From assembly GCF_001612825.1 (NCBI RefSeq), contig NZ_BDBE01000053.1:1-64000 (forward strand): a stretch of 64,000 bases of DNA. The letters are read 5' to 3'. Source of the DNA: Nocardia caishijiensis NBRC 108228 (GTDB taxonomy: Bacteria > Actinomycetota > Actinomycetes > Mycobacteriales > Mycobacteriaceae). Position numbers and translations under genes: made by a program. This document shows, one piece after another, positions 45,047 to 54,766 of the stretch (position 1 is the stretch's first letter; each line of letters begins with the position of its first letter). A model generated the notes under the pieces. That model was given only the letters and a program-made list of their open reading frames with translations. It did not search any database and was not told the origin of the DNA.

Positions 45047-47181
45047 GCAACAGCGACGCGCAGCCGAGCCCGACTCCGCTCAACGCGGGCGAACCGGCCG
45101 GGCTCGGCGGCCACGGCGGCAACGTGACCCTGGTCGAGGGCGGCACCTTCTGCCTCTCGGACCGGTTGGGCGATGTGGAGCCCGGCAAACCGCAGGGTTT
45201 GTTCTTCCGTGACGCCCGGGTCATCTCGCGCTGGGAACTGCTGGTCGACGGCAAGAAGCCCGAACCGCTGTCGGTGTTGAGCCCGGAGGCGTTCGCGGCG
45301 CGTTTCGTGCTGCGCAGGCCACCACAGGCAGGCCTGGCCGACAGCACGTTGCTCGTGGTGCGCGACCGCCTCGTCGCCGAGGGCATGCACGAGGTGATCA
45401 CCCTCGAGAACATGAGCCGCGAAGCCACCGCGGTGGTGCTCGAAGTACACGTCGACGCCGATTTCGTCGACCTGTTCTCGGTGAAGGAGGGCCGTGCGGG
45501 CGGCCGTCGCGCCGAGATGACCACCGCCGACGGCGAACTGCTGCTCCACGACCGCGCCGACCTGGCCCGCGGCCTGGCCCTCACCTCCACGGTGGAGCCG
45601 ATGGTGCTGCCGGGCACCATGATCTGGCGCATCGTCGTCCCCGCGGGCGGTCGGTGGCAGACCGAGATCGCTGCCCTGCCCGCCGGTGCGGCCCAGCGCC
45701 CGCCGATGCAGGGTTCGGTCGGCGAAAGATATCGGGCCAGCGAGCCGGTGAAGAAGATCCAGGCCTGGCGGGCGACGGCCACCGACATCACCAGCGATTC
45801 CCTGATGCTCAACCGGATACTGCGGCGCAGCGAAAGCGATCTCGGCGCACTGCAGATCCACAGCGATTCCGGCACCGGGCGCCCGTTCGTGGCGGCGGGC
45901 GCGCCCTGGTTCATGACCCTGTTCGGCCGCGACTCGTTGCTCACCGCCTGGATGTCGCTGCCCCTGGAAACCGATCTCGCCCTCGGCACGCTGCAACAGC
46001 TGGCCGAATTGCAGGGCGAGACAGTGGATCCGCTGGTCGAGGAGGAGCCCGGCCGGATCATGCACGAGATGCGGCGCGGCCCGGCGGTCGGGCAGGTGCT
46101 CGGCGGCCAGATCTACTACGGCACGGTCGACGCCACACCGCTGTTCGTGATGCTGCTCGCCGAATGTCTGCGCTGGGGCGCCGATCCGGCGTCGATCGCC
46201 ACCCTGCTGCCCGCCGCGGACGCCGCCATCGGCTGGATCACCGACTTCGGTGACCGCGACGACGACGGGTTCGTCGAATATGTGCGCGCCACCGACCGCG
46301 GCCTCATCAACCAGGGCTGGAAGGACAGCTTCGACGGCATCAATTTCGCCAGTGGTCAGCTCGCGCAGGCCCCGATCGCGCTGTGCGAGGTGCAGGGGTA
46401 TGTCTACGCGGCGCTGCTGGCGCGTGCCGAACTCGCCGACGCCTTCGACGACGAACCCCTGGCCCGCAAGATGCGCGAACGGGCCACCACCCTGCGCACG
46501 AAGTTCGCGGAGCAGTTCTGGCTACCCCAGTGCGGGTGGTACGCCGTGGCTCTGGACGGCAACAAGCGCCAGGTCGACGCGCTCACCAGCAACGCGGCGC
46601 ACTGTCTGTGGTCGGGGATCGCCACCGACGAGCACGCCGAGATCCTGATCCGGAACCTGTCCGCGCCGGAGATGGACTCCGGGTTCGGTCTGCGCACACT
46701 GGCTTCCAACATGGGCGCCTACAACCCCATGAGCTACCACTGCGGTTCGGTGTGGCCGCACGACACGGCCATCGCGGTGGCCGGGCTCATGCGGTACCAG
46801 CACGTACCCGGCGCGATCGAACTGGCCACCCAACTCTCGGCCGGACTGCTCGACGCGGCGGCGGCTTTCGACGGCCGCCTGCCCGAGCTGTTCTGCGGTT
46901 TCCCCCGTGGCCGTTTCGCCGCCCCCGTGCCGTACCCCACCTCGTGTTCCCCGCAGGCCTGGGCCAGCGCCGCGCCACTGCTGCTCATCCGTTCCTTCGT
47001 CGGTCTCGACCCGGACGTGCCGACCAGAACCCTGACGGTCCGCCCCCGCGTCCCCGCATCGTGGGGCATCGTGCGCTTCGCCGATTTCCGGCTCGGCGCC
47101 GACACGATCGACATGGAAGTCCGTGGCACCGAGGTACTCACCGCGAGCCTGCCCGACGGTTGGGAACTGGTGATCGAATAG
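45043..47181 (+). CDS. Amylo-alpha-1,6-glucosidase-like (glycogen debranching) protein
   Basis: A predicted glycoside hydrolase with an N-terminal GDE_N_bis-type beta-sandwich (about 25-230, beginning NVTLVEGGTFCLSDRLGDV) and a C-terminal (alpha/alpha)6 barrel with AAGAPWFMTLFGRDSLLTAW, QGWKDSFDGINF, AHCLWSGIATDEHA and YHCGSVWPHDTAI. The protein is 712 residues. It is coupled to the upstream GT4 gene. Related pairs occur in many actinobacteria and proteobacteria. Whether it debranches glycogen or cuts another glucoside is not decided by sequence. Confidence 0.9.
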   Translation: MSNSDAQPSPTPLNAGEPAGLGGHGGNVTLVEGGTFCLSDRLGDVEPGKPQGLFFRDARVISRWELLVDGKKPEPLSVLSPEAFAARFVLRRPPQAGLADSTLLVVRDRLVAEGMHEVITLENMSREATAVVLEVHVDADFVDLFSVKEGRAGGRRAEMTTADGELLLHDRADLARGLALTSTVEPMVLPGTMIWRIVVPAGGRWQTEIAALPAGAAQRPPMQGSVGERYRASEPVKKIQAWRATATDITSDSLMLNRILRRSESDLGALQIHSDSGTGRPFVAAGAPWFMTLFGRDSLLTAWMSLPLETDLALGTLQQLAELQGETVDPLVEEEPGRIMHEMRRGPAVGQVLGGQIYYGTVDATPLFVMLLAECLRWGADPASIATLLPAADAAIGWITDFGDRDDDGFVEYVRATDRGLINQGWKDSFDGINFASGQLAQAPIALCEVQGYVYAALLARAELADAFDDEPLARKMRERATTLRTKFAEQFWLPQCGWYAVALDGNKRQVDALTSNAAHCLWSGIATDEHAEILIRNLSAPEMDSGFGLRTLASNMGAYNPMSYHCGSVWPHDTAIAVAGLMRYQHVPGAIELATQLSAGLLDAAAAFDGRLPELFCGFPRGRFAAPVPYPTSCSPQAWASAAPLLLIRSFVGLDPDVPTRTLTVRPRVPASWGIVRFADFRLGADTIDMEVRGTEVLTASLPDGWELVIE

Positions 47182-47190
47182 CACGGCGAT

Positions 47191-47219
47191 GCGCCGGGCA
47201 CCTCGGTGGTGCCCGGCGC
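47191..47219. terminator. Bidirectional terminator between the debranching gene and kdpC
   Basis: GCGCCGGGCACC and GGTGCCCGGCGC form a perfect 12-bp stem with a 5-nt loop in the 46-bp convergent gap. Confidence 0.85.
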
Positions 47220-47227
47220 GCTGCCGA

Positions 47228-48097
47228 TCAGTTCGACAGCGGGAACTGTTCGTCCAGTGCGAGATTGAGCTCGAGGACATTCACCCTCGGTTCCCCGAGG
47301 AAACCCAGCGTGCGACCGTGGGTGTGCTCGGCGAGGATCGCGCGTACCTGATCGGCGGAGATGCCGCGCGTGCGCGACACTCGCCCCACCTGGATCGCGG
47401 CGTACTCGGGGGAGATGTGCGGATCGAGGCCGCTGCCACTCGCCGTCACCGCGTCGGCGGGCACCGCCGGGTGAGCCGGTGCGTCACCGAGGACGGGAAC
47501 GAGCACACCGGTCGCGTAGTCCTCGCCGGGCCGCGCGCATTCCACCGCGACACCGCGGAAGGTGGACGTGAAAGGTCGCGCCGGGCAGTGCTCGTTGACA
47601 CTGACCACCCGTTCCGGTCGCGACACATCACCGTCGGCATCGCGCGGGCCGAGGACCGAGAGGACCGCGCCCACACCACTGTCCGTGCAGAACTGTCGAC
47701 GGCCGTCGACCCCTTCACGGTCGCCGACCTCCTTGGACCGCCCGCAAACGGCGGTGAGCAGACTCGGCCGCTCCGCCGTGTCGACGATGTCCTCCGGGCC
47801 GAGATTGCTCGCGGCCGTGGCGAGTGGGTCGTAGCCCACGCCCGCCGCTGAGGGACGGCTCTGGAAATACCGCGCGAGGGCGGTGCCGTCGGCGTCGGTG
47901 AACGACTGCCCGATCAAGGTCGAGCCGACCAGTACCCCCTGCCGCTCGATGAGCGATCCGTCGGCTAGATGATCCAGACCGGGCAGCCGGGCGATGGTGA
48001 AAACCGTCAGGGGGTAGACGATTCCGGTGATCGCCGTCAGTGCCAGCAGGGCACGCAGGGCAGCCAGGTGCTGGTGGAACCAGGTCGAAGTACGCAT
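47228..48097 (-). CDS. kdpC: Potassium-transporting ATPase KdpC subunit (long form)
   Basis: The single-span subunit of the high-affinity K+ pump KdpFABC. The 289-residue protein has a transmembrane helix at about 15-35, then FQSRPSAAG, SNLGPED and the late VPADAVTASGSGLDPHISPEYA. About 80 residues (roughly 130-211) are inserted relative to the 190-residue E. coli KdpC. The insert region and its border contain four cysteines (118, 137, 171, 187), all outside the membrane. I recall the same long form in Streptomyces. The start is ATG 48097, 1 bp after the kdpB stop. Confidence 0.93.
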   Translation of the reverse strand: MRTSTWFHQHLAALRALLALTAITGIVYPLTVFTIARLPGLDHLADGSLIERQGVLVGSTLIGQSFTDADGTALARYFQSRPSAAGVGYDPLATAASNLGPEDIVDTAERPSLLTAVCGRSKEVGDREGVDGRRQFCTDSGVGAVLSVLGPRDADGDVSRPERVVSVNEHCPARPFTSTFRGVAVECARPGEDYATGVLVPVLGDAPAHPAVPADAVTASGSGLDPHISPEYAAIQVGRVSRTRGISADQVRAILAEHTHGRTLGFLGEPRVNVLELNLALDEQFPLSN

Positions 48098-48098
48098 A

Positions 48099-50234
48099 TC
48101 AGGACATCCCGGGGAGGAGTTGGACCAGCAGATCGATGACTTTGATGCCGAGGAACGGTACGACGACGCCGCCAAGCCCGTAGACGGTCAGGTTGCGCCG
48201 CAACAGGACCGAGGCGCTGCTCGGCCGGTAGCCGACGCCGCGCAGAGCCAGCGGGATGAGCGCGACGATGACGAGCGCGTTGAAGATCACCGCCGACAGG
48301 ATCGCCGACTGCGGACTGGCCAACCGCATGACGTTGAGTGCGTCCAGGCCGGGGAACAGCGGTACGAACAGGGCGGGGACGATCGCGAAGTACTTGGCGA
48401 TGTCGTTGGCGACCGAGAAGGTGGTGAGCGCCCCACGGGTGATGAGCAACTGCTTGCCGATCTCCACGATCTCGATCAGCTTGGTCGGATCCGAATCCAG
48501 ATCGACCATGTTGCCCGCCTCCTTGGCGGCCGACGTGCCGGTGTTCATGGCCACGCCGACATCGGCCTGGGCCAGGGCGGGGGCGTCGTTGGTGCCGTCG
48601 CCGGTCATCGCGACCAGCCGTCCACCGTCCTGTTCCCGCTTGATCAGGGCGAGTTTGTCCTCCGGGGTCGCCTCGGCGAGGAAGTCGTCGACGCCCGCTT
48701 CGGCCGCGATGGCCGCGGCGGTCAACGGGTTGTCGCCGGTGATCATCACCGTGCGGATGCCCATCTGCCGCATTTCGTCGAAGCGTTCCCGCATGCCCTG
48801 TTTGACCACGTCCGCGAGGTGAACGATGCCGAGCACGCGGGCGGTGCCTCGGTCGACCTCACCGACCATCAGGGGCGTCCCACCGGACGCGGAGATGTCG
48901 TCGACCACGGCCGACACCTCGGTGGGCACGGAACCGCCCTGGGCGCGCACCCATTCGGTGACCGCACCGGCCGCACCCTTGCGCAACTGCCGCCCGTCGG
49001 CCAGGTCGACTCCCGACATGCGGGTCTGCGCCGTGAATTGCACCCAGGTGGCGCCGGGTAGTTCCCCCGCCGTGCGTGCACGCTTGTCGAACACCTCCTC
49101 GGCGAACGTCACGATCGAGCGGCCCTCCGGTGTTTCGTCGGACAGGCTCGACAGTTGCGCCGCGTCCGCGAGCTCGTCGTCGAGAACCCCTGGTACGGGG
49201 ACGAATTCGGTCGCTCGACGATTGCCGAGAGTGATGGTTCCGGTCTTGTCGAGCAGCAGCGTGTTCACATCGCCCGCCGCCTCGACCGCACGTCCCGACA
49301 CGGCGAGCACATTGCGCCGCACCAGCCGGTCCATCCCGGCGATGCCGATGGCCGAGAGCAGGGCACCGATGGTGGTGGGAATCAGACAGACCAGCAGCGA
49401 CACCAGCACGATGCCGGTGATGCCATTGCCGTCCAGCGCCGAGGTGTCGGCCACGCCCGGGTTGTTCGACTTGGCGAAGATCGCCAACGGTTGCAGGGTC
49501 GCGACCGCGAACACGAAGATGATCGTCAGTGCGGCGAGCAGGATGTTCAGCGCGAGCTCATTGGGCGTCTTCTGCCTGTTCGCGCCTTCCACCAGCGCGA
49601 TCATCTTGTCGATGAAGCTGGCGCCGGGCTCCTGGGTGACGCGGACGACGATGCGGTCCGAGAGCACGGTGGTGCCGCCGGTGACCGCCGAACGGTCGCC
49701 ACCGGATTCGCGGATCACCGGGGCGGATTCGCCGGTGATCGCGGATTCGTCCACCGAGGCGATGCCCTCGACCACGTCGCCGTCGCCGGGGATCACCTGA
49801 CCCGCCTCCACCACCACGAAGTCGCCACGACGCAGTTCGGGTGCGGCGACCGGGTGCTCGACGATCGGAGCGCCGGGTACCCAGTCGGTGAGCCGACGAG
49901 CGACGGTGTCGGTCTTGGCTTGTCGCAGGCTCGCCGCCTGGGCCTTGCCGCGTCCCTCGGCGACCGCTTCGGCCAGATTCGCGAAGAGCACGGTGAGCCA
50001 CAACCAGGCGACGATCGCCCAGGCGAACACCGACGGTTCGGTGATCGCCAGCACGGTCGACCACGTCGCGCCGATCTCCACGATCAGCATGACCGGGTTC
50101 TTCCACAGCGTGCGCGGGTCGAGTTTGCGGATCGCCTCCGGCAGCGCCGTGCGCAACAGCGTCGGGTCGAGGACCCCGCCGGTGCTCGGTTCGGTGCGCG
50201 GCGCGGCCGGGGAAGCGAGGGTGGGAACGGTCAT
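48099..50234 (-). CDS. kdpB: Potassium-transporting ATPase ATP-binding subunit KdpB
   Basis: The P-type ATPase subunit that drives KdpA. The 711-residue protein has the phosphorylation site [13 protein letters not shown], the actuator motif [32 protein letters not shown] and the serine/threonine and lysine residues of KdpB. ATG 50234 is separated from the kdpA stop by a single base, and kdpC starts 1 bp after its stop. The membrane helices are 1-2 near the N-terminus, 3-4 around 245-300 and 5-7 at the C-terminus. Confidence 0.97.
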   Translation of the reverse strand: MTVPTLASPAAPRTEPSTGGVLDPTLLRTALPEAIRKLDPRTLWKNPVMLIVEIGATWSTVLAITEPSVFAWAIVAWLWLTVLFANLAEAVAEGRGKAQAASLRQAKTDTVARRLTDWVPGAPIVEHPVAAPELRRGDFVVVEAGQVIPGDGDVVEGIASVDESAITGESAPVIRESGGDRSAVTGGTTVLSDRIVVRVTQEPGASFIDKMIALVEGANRQKTPNELALNILLAALTIIFVFAVATLQPLAIFAKSNNPGVADTSALDGNGITGIVLVSLLVCLIPTTIGALLSAIGIAGMDRLVRRNVLAVSGRAVEAAGDVNTLLLDKTGTITLGNRRATEFVPVPGVLDDELADAAQLSSLSDETPEGRSIVTFAEEVFDKRARTAGELPGATWVQFTAQTRMSGVDLADGRQLRKGAAGAVTEWVRAQGGSVPTEVSAVVDDISASGGTPLMVGEVDRGTARVLGIVHLADVVKQGMRERFDEMRQMGIRTVMITGDNPLTAAAIAAEAGVDDFLAEATPEDKLALIKREQDGGRLVAMTGDGTNDAPALAQADVGVAMNTGTSAAKEAGNMVDLDSDPTKLIEIVEIGKQLLITRGALTTFSVANDIAKYFAIVPALFVPLFPGLDALNVMRLASPQSAILSAVIFNALVIVALIPLALRGVGYRPSSASVLLRRNLTVYGLGGVVVPFLGIKVIDLLVQLLPGMS

Positions 50235-50235
50235 G

Positions 50236-51906
50236 TCAGTGAATTCCTTCGGCGAGCGGCCCGAGCGCGAGGGCGGGCAGGAAGGTGAGTGCCACCAGGA
50301 CCACCGTCACCCCGATCACCAGGCCGACGAACTGCGGGCGGTGGGTGGGCAGAGTGCCCACCGAGGCGGGCGTGTGCCCCTGCGCGGCCAGCGACCCGGC
50401 CAGCGCGAGCACGAGGATGATCGGCACGAATCGGCCCAACAGCATGGCCAGCCCCAGCACGGTGTTGAACCAGGTGGTGTTGCCGGACAGCCCGGCGAAG
50501 GCCGAACCGTTGTTGTTGGCGGCGGAGGTGAAGGCGTACAACACTTCGGACAAGCCGTGCGGCCCGCTGTTGAGCATGCTGTCGCGTGGCCCCGGCAGGG
50601 CCGTCGAGACCGACGTACCGACCAGCACGATCAGCGGGCTCACCAGGAAATACGCGGCGGCGAGCTTGATTTCGCGGGGCGTGATCTTCTTGCCGAGGTA
50701 TTCCGGTGTGCGCCCGACCATCAGTCCCGCGACGAACACCGTGACGACGGCAAGGATCAGCATGCCGTACAACCCGGAACCCACACCGCCGGGCGCGACC
50801 TCGCCCAGCTGCATGTTCACCATGGTCACCAGGCCACCGAGGCTGGTGTAGGAGTCGTGGAAGGAATTCACCGCGCCGGTGGAGGTGAGGGTCGTCGCAC
50901 CGGCGAACACGGCCGAATCGGCCACGCCGAAGCGGGTTTCCACCCCTTCCATCGAAGCGCCGACCGCGGTCGGCACGGTTCCGTGGTGTCGCAGCTGGAA
51001 CATGCCGAGCAACGAAACACTCACCAGCGCGATGGTTCCCATCACGGCGACGATCGCGTAACCCTGCTTCGTGCTGCCGACCATGCGCCCGAAGGTGCGC
51101 GGCAGCGAGAAGGCGATCAGCATCAGCGCGAAGATCTCCACGAAGTTCGTCCACGAGGTGGGGTTCTCGAACGGGTGCGCGGCATTGGCGTTGTAGAAAC
51201 CGCCACCGTTGGTGCCGAGTTCCTTGATCGCCTCCTGGCTCGCGACCGGACCGCCGGTGATCGTTTGCCCGGCGCCGCCGAGTGTCCGCGCGACCTGGTC
51301 GTGCAGGTGGAAGTTCTGGATCACCCCGCCCGCCACCAGCACGATCGCGACGACGATCGCGAGCGGCAGCAGGATCCGCACGGTGCCGCGCACCAGATCG
51401 ACCCAGAAATTGCCGAGCTCACCGGTGCGGCGGCGCGCGAAACCTCGCACCAGTGCGACGGCGACCGCCATCCCCACCGCCGCCGACACGAAGTTCTGCA
51501 CGGTCAGCCCGGCCATCTGCACCAGGTGCCCCTGGGTCGATTCGCCGGAATAGTTCTGCCAGTTGGTGTTGGTGACGAAACTGACCGCCGTGTTCCACGC
51601 CAGCGCCGGGGTCATCTCGGTGCCCGGATCGGTCAGGTGCAGCGGCAACGCGCCCTGGACCAGCTGGAAGAAGAACAAGCCGAGCACGCCGACGGCGGAG
51701 AAGGCCAGCACGCTGCGCGCATACACCGGCCAGGTCTGCTCGACCTCGGGATGCGCGCCGATCGCCCGATAGATCAACCGCTCGGCCCGGGAATGCCGCT
51801 CGCCGCTGTACACCCGGTACATGTAGTCACCCAGCGGAACATGCGCCAGGGCCAGCGCGAGGACAAGGGCCGCGAGGAACGCGATCCCCGCTGTTGTCGT
51901 GGTCAC
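50236..51906 (-). CDS. kdpA: Potassium-transporting ATPase channel subunit KdpA
   Basis: The K+-selective subunit, derived from the superfamily of K+ transporters. The 556-residue protein has ten membrane helices and the selectivity-loop stretches [20 protein letters not shown] (in part [11 protein letters not shown]), [20 protein letters not shown]-free [13 protein letters not shown] and [15 protein letters not shown]. The start is GTG 51906, immediately after the kdpF stop codon (51907-51909). Confidence 0.97.
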   Translation of the reverse strand: MTTTTAGIAFLAALVLALALAHVPLGDYMYRVYSGERHSRAERLIYRAIGAHPEVEQTWPVYARSVLAFSAVGVLGLFFFQLVQGALPLHLTDPGTEMTPALAWNTAVSFVTNTNWQNYSGESTQGHLVQMAGLTVQNFVSAAVGMAVAVALVRGFARRRTGELGNFWVDLVRGTVRILLPLAIVVAIVLVAGGVIQNFHLHDQVARTLGGAGQTITGGPVASQEAIKELGTNGGGFYNANAAHPFENPTSWTNFVEIFALMLIAFSLPRTFGRMVGSTKQGYAIVAVMGTIALVSVSLLGMFQLRHHGTVPTAVGASMEGVETRFGVADSAVFAGATTLTSTGAVNSFHDSYTSLGGLVTMVNMQLGEVAPGGVGSGLYGMLILAVVTVFVAGLMVGRTPEYLGKKITPREIKLAAAYFLVSPLIVLVGTSVSTALPGPRDSMLNSGPHGLSEVLYAFTSAANNNGSAFAGLSGNTTWFNTVLGLAMLLGRFVPIILVLALAGSLAAQGHTPASVGTLPTHRPQFVGLVIGVTVVLVALTFLPALALGPLAEGIH

Positions 51907-51993
51907 CTAGAACCTCTCGGGGAAGAGCAGGGCCGCCACCATGAACACGGCCACACCCGCGGCGAGCGCCAGGCCGACCAGATTCGCGATCAC
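51907..51993 (-). CDS. kdpF: KdpF small membrane subunit
   Basis: A 28-residue single-helix protein (IANLVGLALAAGVAVF, then the family ending LLFPERF), the stabilising lipid-like subunit of the Kdp pump. It starts at GTG 51993 after GGAGAAGCT and ends directly before kdpA. Its start codon overlaps the stop of a second tiny ORF upstream (GTGA). Confidence 0.9.
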   Translation of the reverse strand: MIANLVGLALAAGVAVFMVAALLFPERF

Positions 51994-52073
51994 AGCTTCT
52001 CCACCGCGCGCTGGATCAGGCCCAGCAGGGCGAAGATCGCCACCGTGAGCACCGTGAACACCACCACAGACAT
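51990..52073 (-). CDS. 27-residue membrane peptide upstream of kdpF
   Basis: A tiny ORF, ATG 52073 to TGA 51990, with GGAGG 6 bases before the start. The peptide has one hydrophobic helix (VVVFTVLTVAIFALLGL) and a short amphipathic, basic end (IQRAVEKL). Its stop overlaps the kdpF start, which implies translational coupling. It is the first gene of the kdp operon and is not KdpF, which follows it. I do not know an assigned function; a Kdp accessory subunit or a regulatory leader peptide are the options. Confidence 0.65.
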   Translation of the reverse strand: MSVVVFTVLTVAIFALLGLIQRAVEKL

Positions 52074-52144
52074 ATCCGACCTCCTCGCGCCCCACCGTGG
52101 GCCGCTTCGCCGAGTCAAGGCCCTCGGATGGGCGCCGCGAGCGT

Positions 52145-52160
52145 TCCTTACGAATCCTTA
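52145..52160. promoter_or_regulatory. Direct repeats in the kdp divergent spacer (possible KdpE site)
   Basis: TCCTTA occurs at 52145-52150 and again at 52155-52160, exactly 10 bp apart. On the minus strand they read TAAGGA-N4-TAAGGA. OmpR-family response regulators bind such one-turn tandem repeats. The spacer between the tiny ORF and kdpD is 145 bp. Confidence 0.4.
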
Positions 52161-52218
52161 GCGGCCGCGGGCGCCGCCTTTGCGGGTTGTTGACGGTGCG
52201 GCACGCCATGATGAACCT

Positions 52219-54762
52219 GTGAAACGCGGTCGACTACGCATCTACCTGGGTGCCGCGCCCGGCGTCGGCAAGACCTACGCCATGCTCGGTGAGGCACACC
52301 GGCGGCTCGAGCGTGGCCGCGACGTGGTCGCCGGGGTGGTGGAGACCCACGGTCGGGCGAAGACCGCCGCGTTGCTCGACGGGATCGAGCGGATTCCGCT
52401 CAGGCCGGTGCGCTACCGGGGCACCGAACTGCCCGAGCTCGATGTCGAGGCGGTGCTCGCGCGCGAGCCCGCCGTGGTGCTCGTCGACGAGCTCGCCCAC
52501 ACCAACGCACCGGGTAGTGCGCACGACAAGCGCTGGCAGGACGTGGAGCAGATTCTCGAGGCGGGGATCGACGTCATCTCCACGGTGAACGTCCAGCACC
52601 TCGAGAGCCTCAACGACGTGGTCGCCCGGATCACCGGCATCGAACAGCGTGAGACGGTGCCCGACGCGGTTGTGCGCGGCGCGGATCAGGTGGAACTGGT
52701 CGACCTCACCCCGGAAGCGTTGCGACGCAGACTTTCCCACGGCAACGTCTACGCCGCCGACAAGGTCGACGCGGCGCTGCGCAACTACTTCCGGCCCGGA
52801 AACCTCACGGCCCTGCGTGAACTCGCGCTGCTGTGGTTGGCCGATCAGGTCGACGCGGCGCTGGCGAAGTACCGCGCCGACCACGACATCACCGAGCTGT
52901 GGGAGGCGCGCGAACGCGTGGTCGTCGCGGTGACCGGTGGTCCCGAATCGGAGACCGTGGTTCGGCGCGCCGGACGGATCGCGTCGAAGTCCAGCGCGGA
53001 ACTCGTCGTGGTGCACGTGGTTCGGGGCGACGGGCTGGCCGGGGTGTCCGCCCAGCGGCTGGCCCGGCTGCGTGAACTCGCCGCCGCGCTCGGTGCGTCG
53101 CTGCACACCGTCACCGGCGACGACGTGCCGACCGCGCTGCTGGAATTCGCGCGCGAGGTCGACGCCACGCAGCTGGTGCTCGGCACCTCGCGACGCTCGC
53201 GCTGGGCGCGGATACTCGACGAGGGCATCGGGTCGAGCGTGGTCCAGCGTTCGGGCACGATCGACGTGCACATGGTGACCCACGAAGAAGCCAACCGCGG
53301 GGTGCGGCGCAATCCGCTGCGGACACGGCAACCCCTGCTCGCCTGGGTGGCGGCCCTGCTCGTGCCGACGCTGGTGAGCGTGCTCTGCTGGGCGGTGCTC
53401 GACCGGCATCTGCAACTCGGCGGGCTCAGCGCGATGTTCTTCGTCGGGGTCGTCGCGGTCGCCTTGCTCGGTGGGGTGCTGCCCGCGATCGCCTCGGCTC
53501 TGCTGTCGGGACTGCTGCTGAACTGGTTCTTCACCGCCCCCCGCTACAGCCTCACCGTCGCCGAACCGGACAACTTCGTCACCGTGGTCGTGCTGTTGAT
53601 CGTGGCGGTGGCGGTGGCGGCGCTCGTCGACCTCGCGGCGAAGCGAACCAGGCAAGCGCGCAAGGCATCTCGCCAGGCCGAGCTGCTCACCCTGTTCGCC
53701 GGGGCGGTGCTGCGCGGCGCCGATCTGCCGCGGCTGCTCGAACAGGTCCGCGAGGTGTACGGGCAACGCGCGGTGTGCCTGCGCTGCGGTGACGACGTGA
53801 TCGCCTCGGTGGGAGCCGACCCGCCGCATCGGGTCGCCGACGCACAGACCGCGATCGAAGCGGGCGACGGCACCAGCCTGCTGTTGCTGGCCGGACATCC
53901 GCTCGACCCGGGGGAGCGGCCCGTGCTCAACGCGGTGGCGAACCAGGCCGTCGGCTTGGTGCGTCAGCAGCGCCTCACCGAAGAGGCGGGGGCAGCGGCC
54001 GCGCTCCTGGAAGCCGACCGGCTGCGTCGCGCGTTGCTGTCGGCGGTGAGCCACGACCTGCGCACACCGCTGGCCGGGGCCAAGGCGGCGGTGTCGAGTC
54101 TGCGTAGCGACGACGTGGAGTTCTCGCCCGAGGACACCGGCGAACTGCTCGAGGCCATCGAGGAGTCCGTCGACCAGCTCACCGCCCTCGTGGGCAACCT
54201 TCTCGATTCGTCCCGCCTGGCGGTCGGGGTGGTCACCCCTCGGACGCGGCAGGTGTATCTGGACGAGGCGGTGCACCGGGCGCTGGTCGGCGTGGGGATG
54301 GGTACGAGAGGGCTGCGGCGCGCGGCGATGAACCGGGTGACGGTGGCGGTCGGTGAGATCTCGGTGTCGGCCGACAGCGGGCTGCTCGAACGAGTCCTGG
54401 CGAACCTGCTCGACAACGCGCTGCGCCACGCCGGACGAGACACCCCCGTGCGTGTGAGCGCCGACCGCGTCGGTGACCGGGTCGTCGTCGCGGTCGTCGA
54501 CACCGGACCGGGTGTGCCCGAGGGAACGGAGGACCACCTGTTCGAACCGTTCCAGCGATTGGGCGACCGCGACAACACGACCGGCGTCGGGCTCGGGCTG
54601 TCGGTGGTGCGCGGCTTCATCGAGGCGATGGGCGGTACGGTCCACGCCGAACCGACCCCAGGCGGTGGGCTGACAGTGCTGCTCGACCTGTCTGCTGGTC
54701 CGAGCGCCGAGGCCGGTTCGGGTGCGCCGCCGAACACCGCTTGCGACGCGCGAGGAAAGTGA
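52219..54762 (+). CDS. kdpD: Sensor histidine kinase KdpD
   Basis: The K+/turgor sensor of the KdpDE two-component system. The 847-residue protein has the N-terminal KdpD domain with Walker A GAAPGVGKTYAML and DELAHTNAPGS, a UspA-like domain (about 230-360), four membrane helices (about 370-480), a GAF-like region, the HisKA box with His612 in SAVSHDLRTPLAG, and the ATPase motifs NLLDNALRHA, DTGPGVPEG and GVGLGLSVVRGF. The start is GTG 52219. It is divergent from the kdpFABC operon and is followed by kdpE after 4 bp. Confidence 0.96.
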   Translation: MKRGRLRIYLGAAPGVGKTYAMLGEAHRRLERGRDVVAGVVETHGRAKTAALLDGIERIPLRPVRYRGTELPELDVEAVLAREPAVVLVDELAHTNAPGSAHDKRWQDVEQILEAGIDVISTVNVQHLESLNDVVARITGIEQRETVPDAVVRGADQVELVDLTPEALRRRLSHGNVYAADKVDAALRNYFRPGNLTALRELALLWLADQVDAALAKYRADHDITELWEARERVVVAVTGGPESETVVRRAGRIASKSSAELVVVHVVRGDGLAGVSAQRLARLRELAAALGASLHTVTGDDVPTALLEFAREVDATQLVLGTSRRSRWARILDEGIGSSVVQRSGTIDVHMVTHEEANRGVRRNPLRTRQPLLAWVAALLVPTLVSVLCWAVLDRHLQLGGLSAMFFVGVVAVALLGGVLPAIASALLSGLLLNWFFTAPRYSLTVAEPDNFVTVVVLLIVAVAVAALVDLAAKRTRQARKASRQAELLTLFAGAVLRGADLPRLLEQVREVYGQRAVCLRCGDDVIASVGADPPHRVADAQTAIEAGDGTSLLLLAGHPLDPGERPVLNAVANQAVGLVRQQRLTEEAGAAAALLEADRLRRALLSAVSHDLRTPLAGAKAAVSSLRSDDVEFSPEDTGELLEAIEESVDQLTALVGNLLDSSRLAVGVVTPRTRQVYLDEAVHRALVGVGMGTRGLRRAAMNRVTVAVGEISVSADSGLLERVLANLLDNALRHAGRDTPVRVSADRVGDRVVVAVVDTGPGVPEGTEDHLFEPFQRLGDRDNTTGVGLGLSVVRGFIEAMGGTVHAEPTPGGGLTVLLDLSAGPSAEAGSGAPPNTACDARGK

Positions 54763-54766
54763 GCAC

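Noticed and set aside
52074-52218. Riboswitch (c-di-AMP type) controlling kdp
   Set aside because: The divergent spacer is only 145 bp and shows no multi-stem architecture I can recognise; direct repeats fit a protein site better.
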